A DNA stretch of 64,000 nt, from contig NC_135170.1 in assembly GCF_041146795.1 (NCBI RefSeq), forward strand, positions 1,471,326-1,535,325. Reading direction: 5' to 3'. Positions 1 to 10,580 of this stretch are shown piece after piece. Under the pieces are notes generated by a model. The model searched no databases. It was not told the origin of the DNA and saw nothing but the letters and a program-made list of their open reading frames with translations. A program made the translations under genes and the position numbers. The stretch comes from Maylandia zebra. Taxonomy: Eukaryota; Chordata; Actinopteri; Cichliformes; Cichlidae. Every line of letters begins with the position of its first letter. Within the stretch, counting starts at the first letter, position 1.

Positions 1-44
1 AGTGAGCGGCTAGGATTGGTCCTCACTAAGATATCAAAACTAGA

Positions 45-45
<1 letters not shown>

Positions 46-118
<73 letters not shown>
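46..118. repeat. (GT)n microsatellite
   Basis: An uninterrupted GT dinucleotide run of about 36 units. It is a typical fish microsatellite and likely to vary in length between individuals. Positions 119-510 beyond it show no gene or recognisable repeat. Confidence 0.98.
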
Positions 119-120
<2 letters not shown>

Positions 121-514
121 GTGAAAGGAACTGTAACTGGTCCCAGTAGCAGCAGGATACAAACGCCATAATGACACAGCTGCCTCTCGTCTGCCTTGTG
201 AGTGAAATAAGATATTTGGGACCTTTGAATAGTTTTTTGAAAATATTTTTTTGTTTAAAGAAAGGAAAGAGAAGTTTAATCCTTTAACTATTTAACTGTT
301 AGGTGTCAATCCCTGGGAGGGTTTCCCCCTTTTATTTGGCGTGGAGTCAGAATTATGGCTTCTCCACACTGTGGAAGTAGCTCTTTGACACAGTCGAGCA
401 GTCATTGGTCATAACAGGATCATTTAAGACTCGATGATGAATAAGACTGTTGAAGTGCATGAGAAGGATCTCATATAAAACAGTCTGTGTCTGCTCCTCA
501 ATTCAATTTAATTC

Positions 515-830
515 AGAAGACCCCTATGAGTGCAAGATCAAGGAAACAGTTCACCCTGCCTGGGATAGTGTTACCAGGGCCCTGCCCTGGAGCCAGGCCC
601 GGGGAGGGTGCCAGAAGCTGTACATCTGGTGGCCGGGCACTGGTCCATGGGGCCTGGCTGGGCACAACCCGAAAAAGGGACATGGGCCCATTCTTATGCA
701 GGCCCACCACCTGCAGTGGGCGCCATAGGGGTCGCATGCAATGTGTGCCACGTGGCAGCCAGGATCAGAGGCCATGGTGGACGGATCCCCGGCTACCAAG
801 ACCAAGACTAGACTTAGTGTCTCATAGTCA
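515..830 (+). mobile_element. LINE 5'-leader fragment
   Basis: GC-rich text resembling the leader and ORF start of a fish non-LTR retrotransposon: a run of CCTGGAGCCAGGCCCGGGG-type sequence, then GGTGGCCGGGCAC and GGGCACAACCCGAAAA, ending near CGGATCCCCGGCTACCAAGA. In intact copies this leads into an endonuclease ORF, which is absent here. The short ORFs over the interval are by-products of the GC content. The LINE assignment is from memory of the family, and the clade (RTE or Rex-like) is uncertain. Confidence 0.42.
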
Positions 831-869
831 TTGAAGAACTCTGACTTGCTTCCTGTTCTAGTTGTTCTC

Positions 870-1300
870 TGGAAAAAAATCTGCAGGTCAAACAGGTGCA
901 CATACAAAGAGCACATTATTGATTAAAGCCTGGAAAACAACTGAGGCATTTGTCAGCCCGGCACGCTTGAAATGTCCAAGTGTTGAAAACAGTTTTCCAT
1001 TCGTCACCTCCCCAATGTCCACCAGATGGAACGTGTTTCTAAGATCAAGCTTAGTGAAGATTATTGCTCTATGTAGTGGCTAAAAGCTCCAGCTGAAGCT
1101 GTTCTACAGTGGCTGGATGCAAAGCCCAATCACCATATAACACAACGCCTCGCAGATTCATTCCCCATTCTGACTCTGGGATGTGTTGCACTCAGAGAGA
1201 GGAAATGTTTGCTGCTATTAGCGTGAATGCATCCCTCCCCGATGGCTAATATAAGCCCCCATGGTGGTATTGTCAATCCTCACAAGAACAGTAGGAAGCG
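870..1300 (-). mobile_element. Ty3/gypsy-like and other pol fossils
   Basis: Fossil retroelement debris. On the - strand, 870-1110 reads as a reverse-transcriptase core: FTKLDLRN, then a HLV step, LGHF and VFQAL motifs, typical of Ty3/gypsy. Positions 1200-1300, also -, read like an RNase H segment (DNTT, AYI, GG). The RNase H-like piece lies 5' of the RT piece, the reverse of normal gypsy order, so the two probably come from different insertions (the second perhaps DIRS-like). No LTRs were found and the copy is broken. Positions 1300-1900 hold nothing I recognise. Confidence 0.65.
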
Positions 1301-1912
1301 CCTGAAGAAACCACCCAGCGCTGAAACCCTCTTAAACAGCCAAGCCAGACCACCAGGATGGCTGAGCCATCATACCCAGTAGCCGAAGGTATAATCTAAA
1401 GGGGACTGTTTTGTGCAGGCGAAAAAGAGTCAGGAATGCTGTGAGCAGGGCTGTGGAAGCTCTGCCATAGCCACCACCAAACAACTGAGTTATTTTTACA
1501 CATCGGCTAGCATCTGGCCAATCCACCACCTTTCATTGCTCATGCCGTTACAAAACAAACAAACAAAACAAAACCCATCAACCCATAAATACGAAGAATC
1601 ACTGTCAGCCCACCAGGCAAATGCCCAGTATGCCCGATTGAAGGCACTCACAGCTATGGCCTCTGACAGAGTGATGTAAAAGAGATGGAGTCCAGAGATA
1701 AACCCAGAATTGTTATATGTTGTACTAGAGACAACACACTCGTTTTGCAGGATCCACCTGTGTTATCGCACAGGGAGAATTGATGTGGCCATTCTTCAGT
1801 CCTTCTCTACCACTCCTCCTGAGTAAGTCTGCTCAGCTGCACTGACTTCTCACGATGTTCTTGATGAGGAAGCTGATCGTGACTTGTAGTTTCTTTCAGT
1901 ATTCAGTTATGG

Positions 1913-2102
1913 CAGTGGTGTCCAAACCCAGGCCACGAGTGTCCTGCAGGTGTTAGACGTGTCCAGCTGATTTAAATGGCTCAACATGCCTTGAAGTTCT
2001 CCAGACGCCTGGTAATGAACTAATCATTTGATTCAGGTGTGTAGACCCAGGGTGAGATCTAAAACCTGCAGGACACCGGCCCTCGAGGCCTGGAGCTGGC
2101 CA
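1913..2102. mobile_element. hAT-type MITE (190 bp)
   Basis: A short non-autonomous element starting CAGTGGTGTCC. Its inner inverted arms contain GTCCTGCAGG and CCTGCAGGAC. Imperfect 8-bp target duplications flank it: AGTTATGG at 1905-1912 and AGTTATGA at 2103-2110. It belongs to the same MITE family as the element at 2734-2959. The right terminus is eroded. Confidence 0.7.
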
Positions 2103-2415
2103 AGTTATGAAGCTAACTATTCTCAAGGCTAATGTAACAAGTTCTTCAAATGATTTCGTTTGCAGTACGTATTTTTCAGACCATAAGCTGCAGGGGATTA
2201 TAAGGCACATTAAGCGAAACAAAGCAGTCAGATAAATCAAACTTTATTAAACTCATTCTTCTTGCTTCCTCCACTTCTGTACCATTGATTCATTAATGTT
2301 GAATTCTCTGGCAGCTGCTCTATTCCCATGTTGTTGCAGTATATTAATGACTAACCTCGTATTGTGGATGGATTATCTCAGTTGTTCTCCTGACTGAAGT
2401 TTGGTCCGTTTACAG

Positions 2416-2725
2416 CAGTGGTGGCAAACTCAAATACACAGTGGGCCAAAATTCAAAACTGGAACAAAGTCGCGGGCTAACGTTAATATTTATTGAAATA
2501 TATTTATTCCTCCAGATATAAGAATGAATCTTTTCTTATGGACTCAAACACGTTTTGCTGAAAAACTGAATATGGAACAAGCAAAGCTTAATACTAAACA
2601 ATATATATATTAGCTGTATAATACCAGTAGGCCAGCTCTAATAGTAATTTGGTATGGCTTCGCGGGCCAAATGTAATTAGGTTGCGGGCCAAATTTGGCC
2701 CACGGGCCAGAGTTTGACACCTATG
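2416..2725. mobile_element. hAT MITE 1 of a stacked pair
   Basis: A 310-bp element with termini CAGTGGTGGCAAACTC and GAGTTTGACACCTATG, flanked by perfect 8-bp duplications GTTTACAG (2408-2415 and 2726-2733). The inside is AT-rich and non-coding, with GGGCCAAA motifs near both ends. TIR sequence and 8-bp TSD indicate hAT. Confidence 0.88.
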
Positions 2726-2733
2726 GTTTACAG

Positions 2734-2959
2734 CAGGGGTGTCAAACTCCAGGCCTCGAGGGCCGGTGTCCTGCAGGTTTTAGAGCTCACACTGGGTCAA
2801 CACACCTGAATCAAATGATCAGTTGATTACCAGGCCTCTGGAGAACTTCAAGAGATGTTGAGGAGGTCATTTAGCCATTTGAATCAGCTGTGTTGGATCA
2901 AGGACACATTTAAAACCTGCAGGACACCGGCCCTCGAGGCCTGGAGTTCGACACCTGTG
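2734..2959. mobile_element. hAT MITE 2 of a stacked pair
   Basis: A 226-bp element with long imperfect inverted repeats (CAGGGGTGTCAAACTCCAGG at the left, complementary sequence to position 2959 at the right). Its 8-bp duplications are again GTTTACAG (2726-2733 and 2960-2967), so it shares the middle copy with MITE 1. It is non-coding and could fold into a nearly full-length hairpin. Confidence 0.9.
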
Positions 2960-3555
2960 GTTTACAGCATCCTGCCATGCGATTGCATTTGTCTCTAACC
3001 ATCAGGAACCCTCACGTTAACTTTTATCGAGTGGAAAAGTGTTAGTGTTCGTCCTCCAGCTTCACTGTGTTTATGCTAACACAGCTGTGTCGCTAGCGAT
3101 CATGTAGCACATCATTATATACCAGCTAGCCTAACTTCAGTAACCCTACAAACGTCACTGCTGTTTAGTTTCCTGTCTCCATTTATGTTGGAAGTGATAA
3201 CAGAGCTGTACGTTTTAATTTGTTCAGAAATCTCTCAGTCAGAACATGCTATATCATGCTTAGGCACTAGCAAAACCAGTGAGCTACCTTCCGCTAACTT
3301 CCTGCTAACTTCCTGTTAACTTCTAACTCCGTTAAATATAATAAATTCTGTTTTCATGGATGCCTGGATGTTAAACTCAATTGTTACACCTGGTAAAGCA
3401 GCAACACTGATCGTTTTATTAAAGATGAAAGAATTTAGACTGTTTTTAACTCTCAGTGATGTCGCAGTGTTCGTTTGACTTTGGGTCCTGAAGGACGGAG
3501 TTTAGGACCCAGATTACTCCCAGATTTAAGAGCACCTTAGTCCAAAAAATATGGC

Positions 3556-5180
3556 AATAACGACGGCCGCTTGCATGTTCTACAAAAAAATGGTGCTTTG
3601 TTGTGTATCCGACGGACAAACACCAAACCAGTTCCACACCACTGAAGTTGCAGCATTTTTACAAACCAGTTCTGGTTCATGTGTTTCACTCAACGATCCG
3701 CTTTCCCCCTTCTCATTCTCTATCGCCACCATGTGGGTATGAAAACAAAGGCACTGCGCATGCGCACTTTACCCATATTCTATCGCGATATTTAATTTTT
3801 TTATCGTTGCCCAACATTAAACCAGTATTACCATGAACAGTATAATGTGGCACAGCCATAGGTGGGCTGGTAGGAATGCTGCGGAGGGAGGAGAGAATGG
3901 GTTAGCCAGAGTCTAGAGTGAGATGTACACTTACAGAGAGAGTCGAAACCATCCTACCGGGCGATGTGGTGACAAGAAGCAGGTAGTAAGCGACGTAACA
4001 GGCGTGTCTTTTCCTCTGTAGAGCTAACACTCCTGCTGTTTTACTTCTGTACTCCTGTGCATACGTCAAGGATGTCACAATCACATTTTACAGCATCCAT
4101 GTTATATTAGAGATACTTTAGTCCCAGCAAAGTAGTGTACTGTTGTTGTTTGCTCCATTGCAACAAAACATGCAATGACATACTGAATTGCACCAGTTTT
4201 TAGGACGTCTATCTTTTACTTTCTGTGGGTTTTTCACTGCTTCTCTGCGATCAGATGAATTGTGCACACTATTTGCTCTTCCACAGCTTTATTTTTTAGT
4301 CTTTGAATGTTCCCATCACTTCTGTGATGACAAAAGTCATGATTATGCCATAGTCAGTCTATTTATATAGACCAAAGGCTCATCAGCAGATCCAAACCGA
4401 CAGAAAGGCCACGGTTTCCTAAGAATAGAGCACTTACATTCACATTGAAATGTCCTGTAACGTAGACACCGTTATCATGGTTTTGTTAACCTTAAAGAAC
4501 AAAACTATGTGCCTGTTTAAATATTTATGGTCTGTATATACATTAATAATATTTACCATTAAAGGCAGTTTACTTTATACCTAGATCATCGATCACAGTG
4601 CATCGATCGGCTTCCTGCTTTACTTCCTCATTGATGACTGAGATGCTGCAATTAGTCCTCCAAAATATTAAGCAGGGTGCACGCCATCCCATCAGTTTCC
4701 ATACTCCTGACATAGAGTGAGATTTCCTGAAGCCTTGCTATTTATAGCTGCAGGAGGCAGCTTCTAGCTTCTCCCTGGAGGAAGCTGTCCTTGTTTTTGT
4801 CTTCATCAAAAAACCTTAAAATCTAAAAATACAGACACCAGGTTCTTTGTTGGGCTTCTCTTTGTGGTTTGCTGTGGCTTTGCATCTGCTCTGCATCCCT
4901 GACCATCAATGTCACCAACATGTGTTCAATGATCAGCCAGTTCACCTCTGAGGGACTTTGGTCTATTCAAACTGGCTGAGATGCTGTGGCTTAAAAAGGC
5001 GGTTCAGACTTGAAAACCCTCCGATGGGCTGAATTATAACTCTAATAAGAATAAATAGCTACATTTACAACCTGCATGTTGTGTTTACTTGTGTTGTCTG
5101 TGTCTAATATTAACATTTTGTTGATGATCTGAAACATTCAAATGTAACATTTTTGGATTCATTCCTGTGGAGCTCAGGTC
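3556..5180. other. Non-coding stretch without recognisable gene
   Basis: AT-rich intergenic sequence. The ORFs present (longest about 77 codons) overlap on both strands and show no family motif. No terminal repeats or RNA genes were seen. Confidence 0.5.
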
Positions 5181-5199
5181 GGCACTCCCAGTCAGCGAG

Positions 5200-5475
5200 C
5201 CATGGCATGTATGTATGTGTATGTGGAGACATGCGTCTGTATGCACGCATGCATACATGTATTTATACATACATGTATGCATGTGCGTGTATGTTTGTAT
5301 GGGTGTATCCGTATGTTTGCAGGTGCATGTATAACTTGTACATATTGTTCTTGTGTAAATGTAAATTTGTCTGTGATTGTGTAAATACTTCACACACATG
5401 GAGAAATGTCAAACAGCCTTTCATTGTTCTTGTAACAGTGACAATAAAAGCTATTCTATTCTATTCTATTCTATT
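5200..5475 (+). repeat. Alternating purine-pyrimidine tract and (ATTCT)n tail
   Basis: Positions 5200-5330 are rich in ATGT, GCAT and CATACATGTAT, a degenerate alternating purine-pyrimidine tract. Positions 5380-5475 end with GACAATAAAAG followed by (CTATT)n at 5451-5475, which looks like the 3' tail of a non-LTR element with a short tandem tail. The tail call is tentative. Overlapping ORFs here come from the low complexity. Confidence 0.5.
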
Positions 5476-5659
5476 GCTCTGTCATGCATTCTTGCATCTC
5501 TTGCCTGCAAGCACACTTTGCAGAGTGCACTCTGTAGTTTATTTTACATAATAGTTAATACAGTACTTGTATTTAAGTGTATTTCGGTTTAGTTTTTTAC
5601 ATCTCATAGCACTGCAAACACTTATAAAGCATAAAGTTTACTGAGAACCGATTAGTAAT

Positions 5660-6702
5660 TAGGGATGGGTACCGGTGTCCGGTGCCATGATGGCACCGGT
5701 TCTGACATAAACAGTGGTAACCAGACTGAAAGGCAGCGCACATTTCGGTGCTTTATTTCTGTGCTTTTTTTTTCCTGAGCTGTCATACACTTTAGATTCT
5801 AGCCAATCATTTTATGTTTCCGAGGATAGTAGGCGGGCCCAGGTACGTACGTTCTTTTAGAGCAGAGCTACAGATTAAAAATGCCCAAGGCGAAGCGGTC
5901 AAAGTCTGGCTGTACTTCACAGCAGAAGATGCAAACTCAGCAGCAACAAGTGCTTTAAGCTGATACTGTGATACTGTCAAAGGAGGTAACACCTCGAATC
6001 TGATGACACACCTGGCGACGCATAGCATTTTTTTTAAAAGCCGAGAAATGCGCCGTATTTGATAGCTTGCTGCGAGACCTCACACCGTGCACATCTACTG
6101 CGGGTGTGGTGCCTGTTATCGGACCCGGAGTTAGCAACATCCCCCAAAAACCCGAAGAGGAGAGTCCTGGCCCCTAGCCCTGCCAGTGTAGCAGAAATGA
6201 TGAGGATGATGATGCAGCAGCAGCCGTTCTTCTCTGCGTGAGTAGCTTCATGTTGTTCGTGTGTAATTTACGTTGAGTAGGCTAACCACGTTATTACATT
6301 AATGCATGTAAGGTGAACTAGCAAACATCATCATAGCTACATGCGGCTGTCTTCTTGTTTGATGGCAGATACTCCCTTCACCCTGGCCAAAAAAGCTAAA
6401 ATGACCAAAGAAAAAGAGGGAAACAGCTAAACATGAGAGGTTTTTGGACAAAGTTTGTGTTTTTTCCATTGTTTAAGCACTGCTTCCAGCCAAGAGTGAT
6501 ACCATATATGCCCCATAGCTGCAGAAAAGGCTAACATTGTTATCTTTTTACAAAAAACAGCTGAACATGAGAGGTTTTTGGACCAATTTTGTGTTCTCCA
6601 TTCGTTAAGCACCGGTTTGAGCACCGTTTAAGCACCGGCACCATTTCAAAAGTAACGGTTTGGCACCGGTATCGGATAAAACCTAAACGATACCCATCCC
6701 TA
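5660..6702 (+). mobile_element. hAT transposon copy with BED-finger remnant
   Basis: The ends are TAGGGATGGGTACCG and CGATACCCATCCCTA. Perfect 8-bp target duplications TTAGTAAT lie at 5652-5659 and 6703-6710. Both sub-terminal regions are rich in GGCACCGG. From 5881 the + strand starts ATGCCCAAGGCG and reads a BED zinc-finger-like segment in shifted pieces: VWLYFT, then KGGNTSNLMTHL, as in ZBED/hAT transposases. The catalytic and dimerisation parts are missing, so it is internally deleted and non-functional. TSD and TIR are clear; the subfamily is not determined. Confidence 0.88.
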
Positions 6703-6778
6703 TTAGTAATAAGAGCCTTCTTGTAGTTCCACTAAACTGCACGATAAATCATAGAAGTAATTCAGACAGGGAATTTTA

Positions 6779-6940
6779 CAGTGGGGCAAAAAAGTATTTA
6801 GTCAGCCACCGATTGTGCAAGTTCCCCCACCTAAAATGATGACAGAGGTCAGTAATTTGCACCAGAGGTACACGTCAACTGTGAGAGACAGAATGTGAAA
6901 AAAAAATCCATGAATTCACATGGTAGGATTTGTAAAGAAT
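6779..6940 (+). mobile_element. Tc1-like transposon 5' end fragment
   Basis: After a TA dinucleotide (6777-6778) the text runs CAGTGGGGCAAAAAAGTATT and on through AGTCAGCCACCGATTGTGC, a familiar fish Tc1-type inverted terminal repeat and leader. It stops abruptly near 6940, so only the left end remains. Confidence 0.75.
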
Positions 6941-6956
6941 GTAAGTAATGGTAATG

Positions 6957-7156
6957 GTAAATGGTAAATGCACTGGTTCTTATATAGCACTTATATAGCA
7001 CTCTTCTACCCTCCCTAAGCACTAAACCAGTTCCAGAGCATCTAATAAAAGCACTGGCAGCAACAGGGGCCAGTATCCCGCCCAAGGTGACTTTGGCACG
7101 CAGACTGGAGCAGCCGGGGATCGAACTACCGACTGACGTCCTGAGCCACAGTCGCC
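6957..7156 (-). mobile_element. tRNA-derived SINE
   Basis: Read on the - strand the element begins GGCGACTGTGGCTCAGG (A-box region) and includes a B-box GGTAGTTCGATCCCCGG. It continues through GCTGCTCCAGTC to a tail near TAAATGGTAAATGG. This is a common fish tRNA-derived SINE layout. The copy looks nearly full length but diverged. Confidence 0.75.
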
Positions 7157-7674
7157 TCTTTTCCAGTAGAACATAACTGCCTCAGCTCAACTTGACTCTA
7201 CTCGACTCTGTTTCTCAGTTACAGTTGAGCACCACCTCAGTGTGGGTGGGGCTGTTACAGCAACACAACCTGAAAGTCCCGTGATGTCATTTGTATGTGA
7301 CGCAAACACAACAAGCGATGACATCCCGGTGATGGAACATCTGCACCCCGTCACTGGACTTCCTGTGTAGCCGTTTCCCTCGTTGCCAGGCAGGTTTGAG
7401 TCTTGAAGGGTTCGCTCTCATAACTGATCCAGTGATGTCACTTCCTGGCCATCAGTGGCATGTATCTGGGACACAAACTGGGCTTGGAACTGGGTGAGAG
7501 ATGAAACTCTGAGAAGCTCTTCAGACGACGCTGACCTGCATGACTGAGGACCTGCACAGACTTGCTGCCTCGCTCTTTGTGAGGAACGTCCTTCAGGAGT
7601 ATGAAAGGGAAACTAGCAGTTTATTGAAACCAGCTCCGCTTCAACCTCAGATGCACACAAAGTAGACTCGTTCC
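7157..7674. other. Non-coding, with a diverged repeat-like piece
   Basis: Positions 7165-7300 contain text like CTTGACTCTACTCGACTC and CACCTCAGTGTGGGTGGGGC, seen in a dispersed fish repeat, but its partner end is not visible. No coding signal. Confidence 0.4.
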
Positions 7675-7745
7675 CCAAAAGTTTGCACTTTGGATCCCAG
7701 GTATCGAACCAGCAACCCTCTGATTAGCAGATGAGCCAGTCGGGC
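7675..7745 (-). mobile_element. tRNA-like SINE head fragment
   Basis: On the - strand GTAGCCCGACTGGCTCATC resembles an A-box and GGTTGCTGGTTCGATACC a B-box, about 30 nt apart as in a tRNA. No matched acceptor stem is apparent, so a SINE head or tRNA pseudogene is more likely than a working tRNA. Confidence 0.5.
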
Positions 7746-8750
7746 TACAGCTACCCTACGTGTGTGTGTGTGTTGCCTTTTCATTCACATAATCCATCTT
7801 ATCTCTAATGAAAAAGCCAAATGAAATCCTCAGATTTGCCCCTCAGGTTCCCACAGTGTTCAGGTCACACCAGGCCACAGTCCCACATTTGAGCCACGAC
7901 TGTGGGTCACACAGAGGACAGAGCATGTCCTTTAGCCTTCTTTGTTTTTGGATTGTGTGCCACAGAGTCTCCCTGAAGATGATTTTGGCACGTTTGCTGA
8001 GATTGTTTGAAAAACAAGCTAAAGAACACGTCCACGATGTGACAGCAGCTGTGGGCCTCGATGGAGCCCACGTTTGTCCTGGAGGCGTCCTCTGTGGAGC
8101 GAGGCCGGCTCACATGGTTCAGTCTGAACAGGGTGAAGCTCCAGCTTTGACCTCATTAACTTCCAGTAGTGGAAAAGCAGCTGTAGCTGCATTTTTCATC
8201 ACTATTGATGGGATGCTGCTGGGACCTGCTGTTAGTGGGAGCTCAAAGCCTGAGGCCATCATTAAGATCTGTGTGGGTCTGTGTGGGTCTGTGTGTGTGT
8301 GGGACACTCACTGAGTAGTAGTCGACTGACCGACCCAAACACGGTGACTTCATATCACAGGAAATATTCAGCTCAGGCTTCTGTCTGACGCTTTGCTGTC
8401 TCACATTTAAATCACAAAGGTTGTTTCTACAAACACCCACTCATCTATCGTCCTCTTTCACACCGGTCACAGACCCACTGCTGAACTCACAATATCATTT
8501 ATTTTCCTTGTGTTTGATTGGTGGTACAGTTGTTTTATTTTGTGTGTTTGTTACACAGGAAAGCTGTTATTGATCAGTTTGAGAGTAAAACAGAAATTGT
8601 GCGTGTAAATGTGGAGATTGCAGTCGTTTCATGCTGTAACCTACAAAATGCTTTGTGCAGACGAGTCAGTGGCAACGTGTGGCAACTATTCTGGTTTGCC
8701 AGCGACGTTTCCAGATAAACACTGGTGGCAGCTGCTGCCATGGCAACACC
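7746..8750. other. Mostly non-coding stretch
   Basis: A 168-codon + ORF at 7808-8314 exists but shows no domain, has antisense ORFs of similar quality and ends in a GT-rich run. I regard it as chance. Nothing else was recognised. Confidence 0.45.
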
Positions 8751-8913
8751 ATTGTGCTCCCTCCTTCCCTCGCTCGTCTCCCCTCCCTCTCCCCAACCAC
8801 TCCTCTCTCTCATGCTCCGCCGGCTCAGAGAGCGAGGACCAGAGAGGAGAGAGGTCAGCTCGATTCAGAGGACAGAAAGAAGAAAGGAATAACCCGGAGT
8901 GGACGGGGACAGG

Positions 8914-9000
8914 ATGAGCGAGGACAGCCACTCCCACTACAGGCTGGACCCCAGCGATCGCCTCAATGGGCTGGGACAGAGGAGGAAGAGACCCAAGAAG
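8914..9000 (+). CDS. Possible first coding exon, unidentified gene
   Basis: An ATG at 8914 in the context ACAGGATGAGC opens a 29-codon exon: MSEDSHSHYRLDPSDRLNGL, then GQRRKRPKK. It ends at AAG followed by a consensus-like donor GTAAAC (9001). The sequence upstream (8760-8910) is GC-richer, with pyrimidine tracts and CpGs, and would suit a 5' UTR and promoter. The product starts hydrophilic and ends in a basic cluster, possibly a nuclear-localisation or juxtamembrane motif. I do not recognise the protein and could not find downstream exons. Chance is a real alternative. Confidence 0.35.
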
Positions 9001-9059
9001 GTAAACGAATAGATGGAGCGCCACGTGGTGCAAAGTGTGTAAGGATGGAGCACCCCACC

Positions 9060-10455
9060 CTGCAAAAAGAGAAAGGAGGTGGGGTTAGGTGAGGTTTGTT
9101 TATGTGCAGACGAGCGTCCACATGATGTTAGGAGCACCGAACCATCTCTCACCCCGTCGTCTCCTGTGGAGTGTGTGGCTGCTCCCCCACAGCAGTTGTA
9201 TCCTCTCTCATATCCTCTGTCTCCTGGTGTTGTGTTGCTCCACAGTGAGTCGTAGTAGGAGGCTCACATGCTGGCAGGGTGGGTCCCTGCTCGCTCTTTG
9301 TGTGCCTGTCGTTGGGGGTTTTGGTGTTTGCAGCTATCAGGAGGTTTGTGTTGTAGCCTGACGTGAGAAGTGTTGTTATTATCATCATTTTTAACATTTC
9401 TGCACCGCTACAATAAACAGACACACACCCATCAGCCTGTTTACAGATCTATACGCCCATAAAGACGTGAAACACACATTGCACAAATCTACTATAACGT
9501 GTTCATATGTGTTATAAAATAAAGAGGTAAAGTATTAGCTGTTCAGGTTGATTCATAAATATGACCTCAGCACGTGAAATCCTTCTGCTGACATCCCTAA
9601 AAGCTCGTCAGACCAACGAAGCCGTACAACACAAATAACCAGACCAAACCAGGGTTGTGCGTCTGTTGTTGAGAACATTGTCAGTAAACCACAGTGACGT
9701 CCTACAGAGGACTCGTGTTGTCATTATTTTTGTGTATGTCGTGTGAGCTGAGAGCTGTAACCAAAGGTAGTGAGCGCGTCGGCCTTTAACGTCGCGGCTG
9801 GTTGTGCGATCGCGTCGCCGCTGAACTCGTGAGAGTTTGTCTCAGGGATCTTTACATTTGAAGTCAGGTGAACATCCAGTGAACTAACCGAACATTCAGG
9901 AGCAGTTTACTCTCATGAATGTCAGACAAACTGAGGTTTGTGTGTCAGTTAGATTCTTTAAGTCATTAAAGTGTCTCTGTTAGGAAAAGCATCTGTTTCC
10001 TCCACTTCTGCAGAACTGCATGACCCGTAGCATCATTGCAGGAAGTATCCTGTGACAATGAGTGACTGCACATCATCATTATCAACACATAAACCTGTGG
10101 TCTGGACCTGCAGTTCTTATTTTTACTGTCTGGTTTTGTGTAAAGCAGCACTTCAGTAAGCACCTGTGAAGCACACAGTCATAGTCGAGTAAGGAAGCGA
10201 TCCATATGTGAAACATATTCCACGTCTACAGGATAGTGGAGGTTACATGGGTCAACCTGGCAAACTGTACCAGCACATGTGATCACACTGATAGCAGAAC
10301 ACAGGTATGTGAGTCTCTACGACGAGGTCAGAAACCAGTAACAAATGTTTCATGTGATTCGTTTTTCTCCAGTTTGTCTGCAGTGAACCTTAAATACTCA
10401 CTGAACCAGCTGTTTCCTGATGTGGTGACGTGTGTCGGTGATGAAGCCAACACTC
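9060..10455. other. Non-coding stretch
   Basis: No convincing ORF, RNA gene or repeat. The ORFs at 9089-9424 overlap on both strands with no motif. If the exon at 8914-9000 is real, this would be intron. Confidence 0.4.
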
Positions 10456-10459
10456 TGTC

Positions 10460-10580
10460 CAGTGTTGGGCAAGTTACTTGAAAAAAGTAATCAGTAACTA
10501 ATTACTGATTACTTCCCCCAAAAAGTAATCCCGTTACTTTACTGATTACTTATTTTCAAAAGTAATTAGTTACAGGCAGC
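10460..10580. mobile_element. hAT-like terminal fragment
   Basis: Starts CAGTGTTGGGCAAGTTAC and continues with repeated AGTAATCAGTAACTAATTAC-type text, a widespread fish transposon terminus. A weaker related stretch (AGTAATGGAGTACGTTAC) is at 35630-35660. The opposite end is not seen, so this is a truncated copy. The superfamily call is tentative. Confidence 0.55.

Larger units (their letters stand above)
2166..3555 (-). mobile_element. pogo/Tigger-like DNA transposon remnant
   Basis: The ends resemble the fish pogo/Tigger family whose termini read like GTATTTTTCAGACCATAAG on the left and TAGTCCAAAAAATATGG on the right. Near 2255-2310 the - strand encodes AAREFNINESMV followed by a WRKQE motif, the helix-turn-helix DNA-binding region of pogo/CENP-B-type transposases. 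The rest of the transposase is not legible. Two hAT MITEs (2416-2725 and 2734-2959) are nested inside it, and the remainder of the interval is AT-rich with no ORF. The HTH text makes the family assignment fairly firm; the exact ends are less so. Confidence 0.65.

Noticed and set aside
487-916. Overlapping ORFs of 92-121 codons on both strands
   Set aside because: They follow the GC-rich LINE leader and a retroelement fossil; no protein motif in those frames.
7675-7745. Functional tRNA gene
   Set aside because: A- and B-box-like text is present but no acceptor stem pairing was apparent, and similar SINE heads are nearby.
7808-8314. 168-codon + ORF
   Set aside because: No motif, no signal peptide, antisense ORFs of similar quality, and it ends within a GT-rich repeat.
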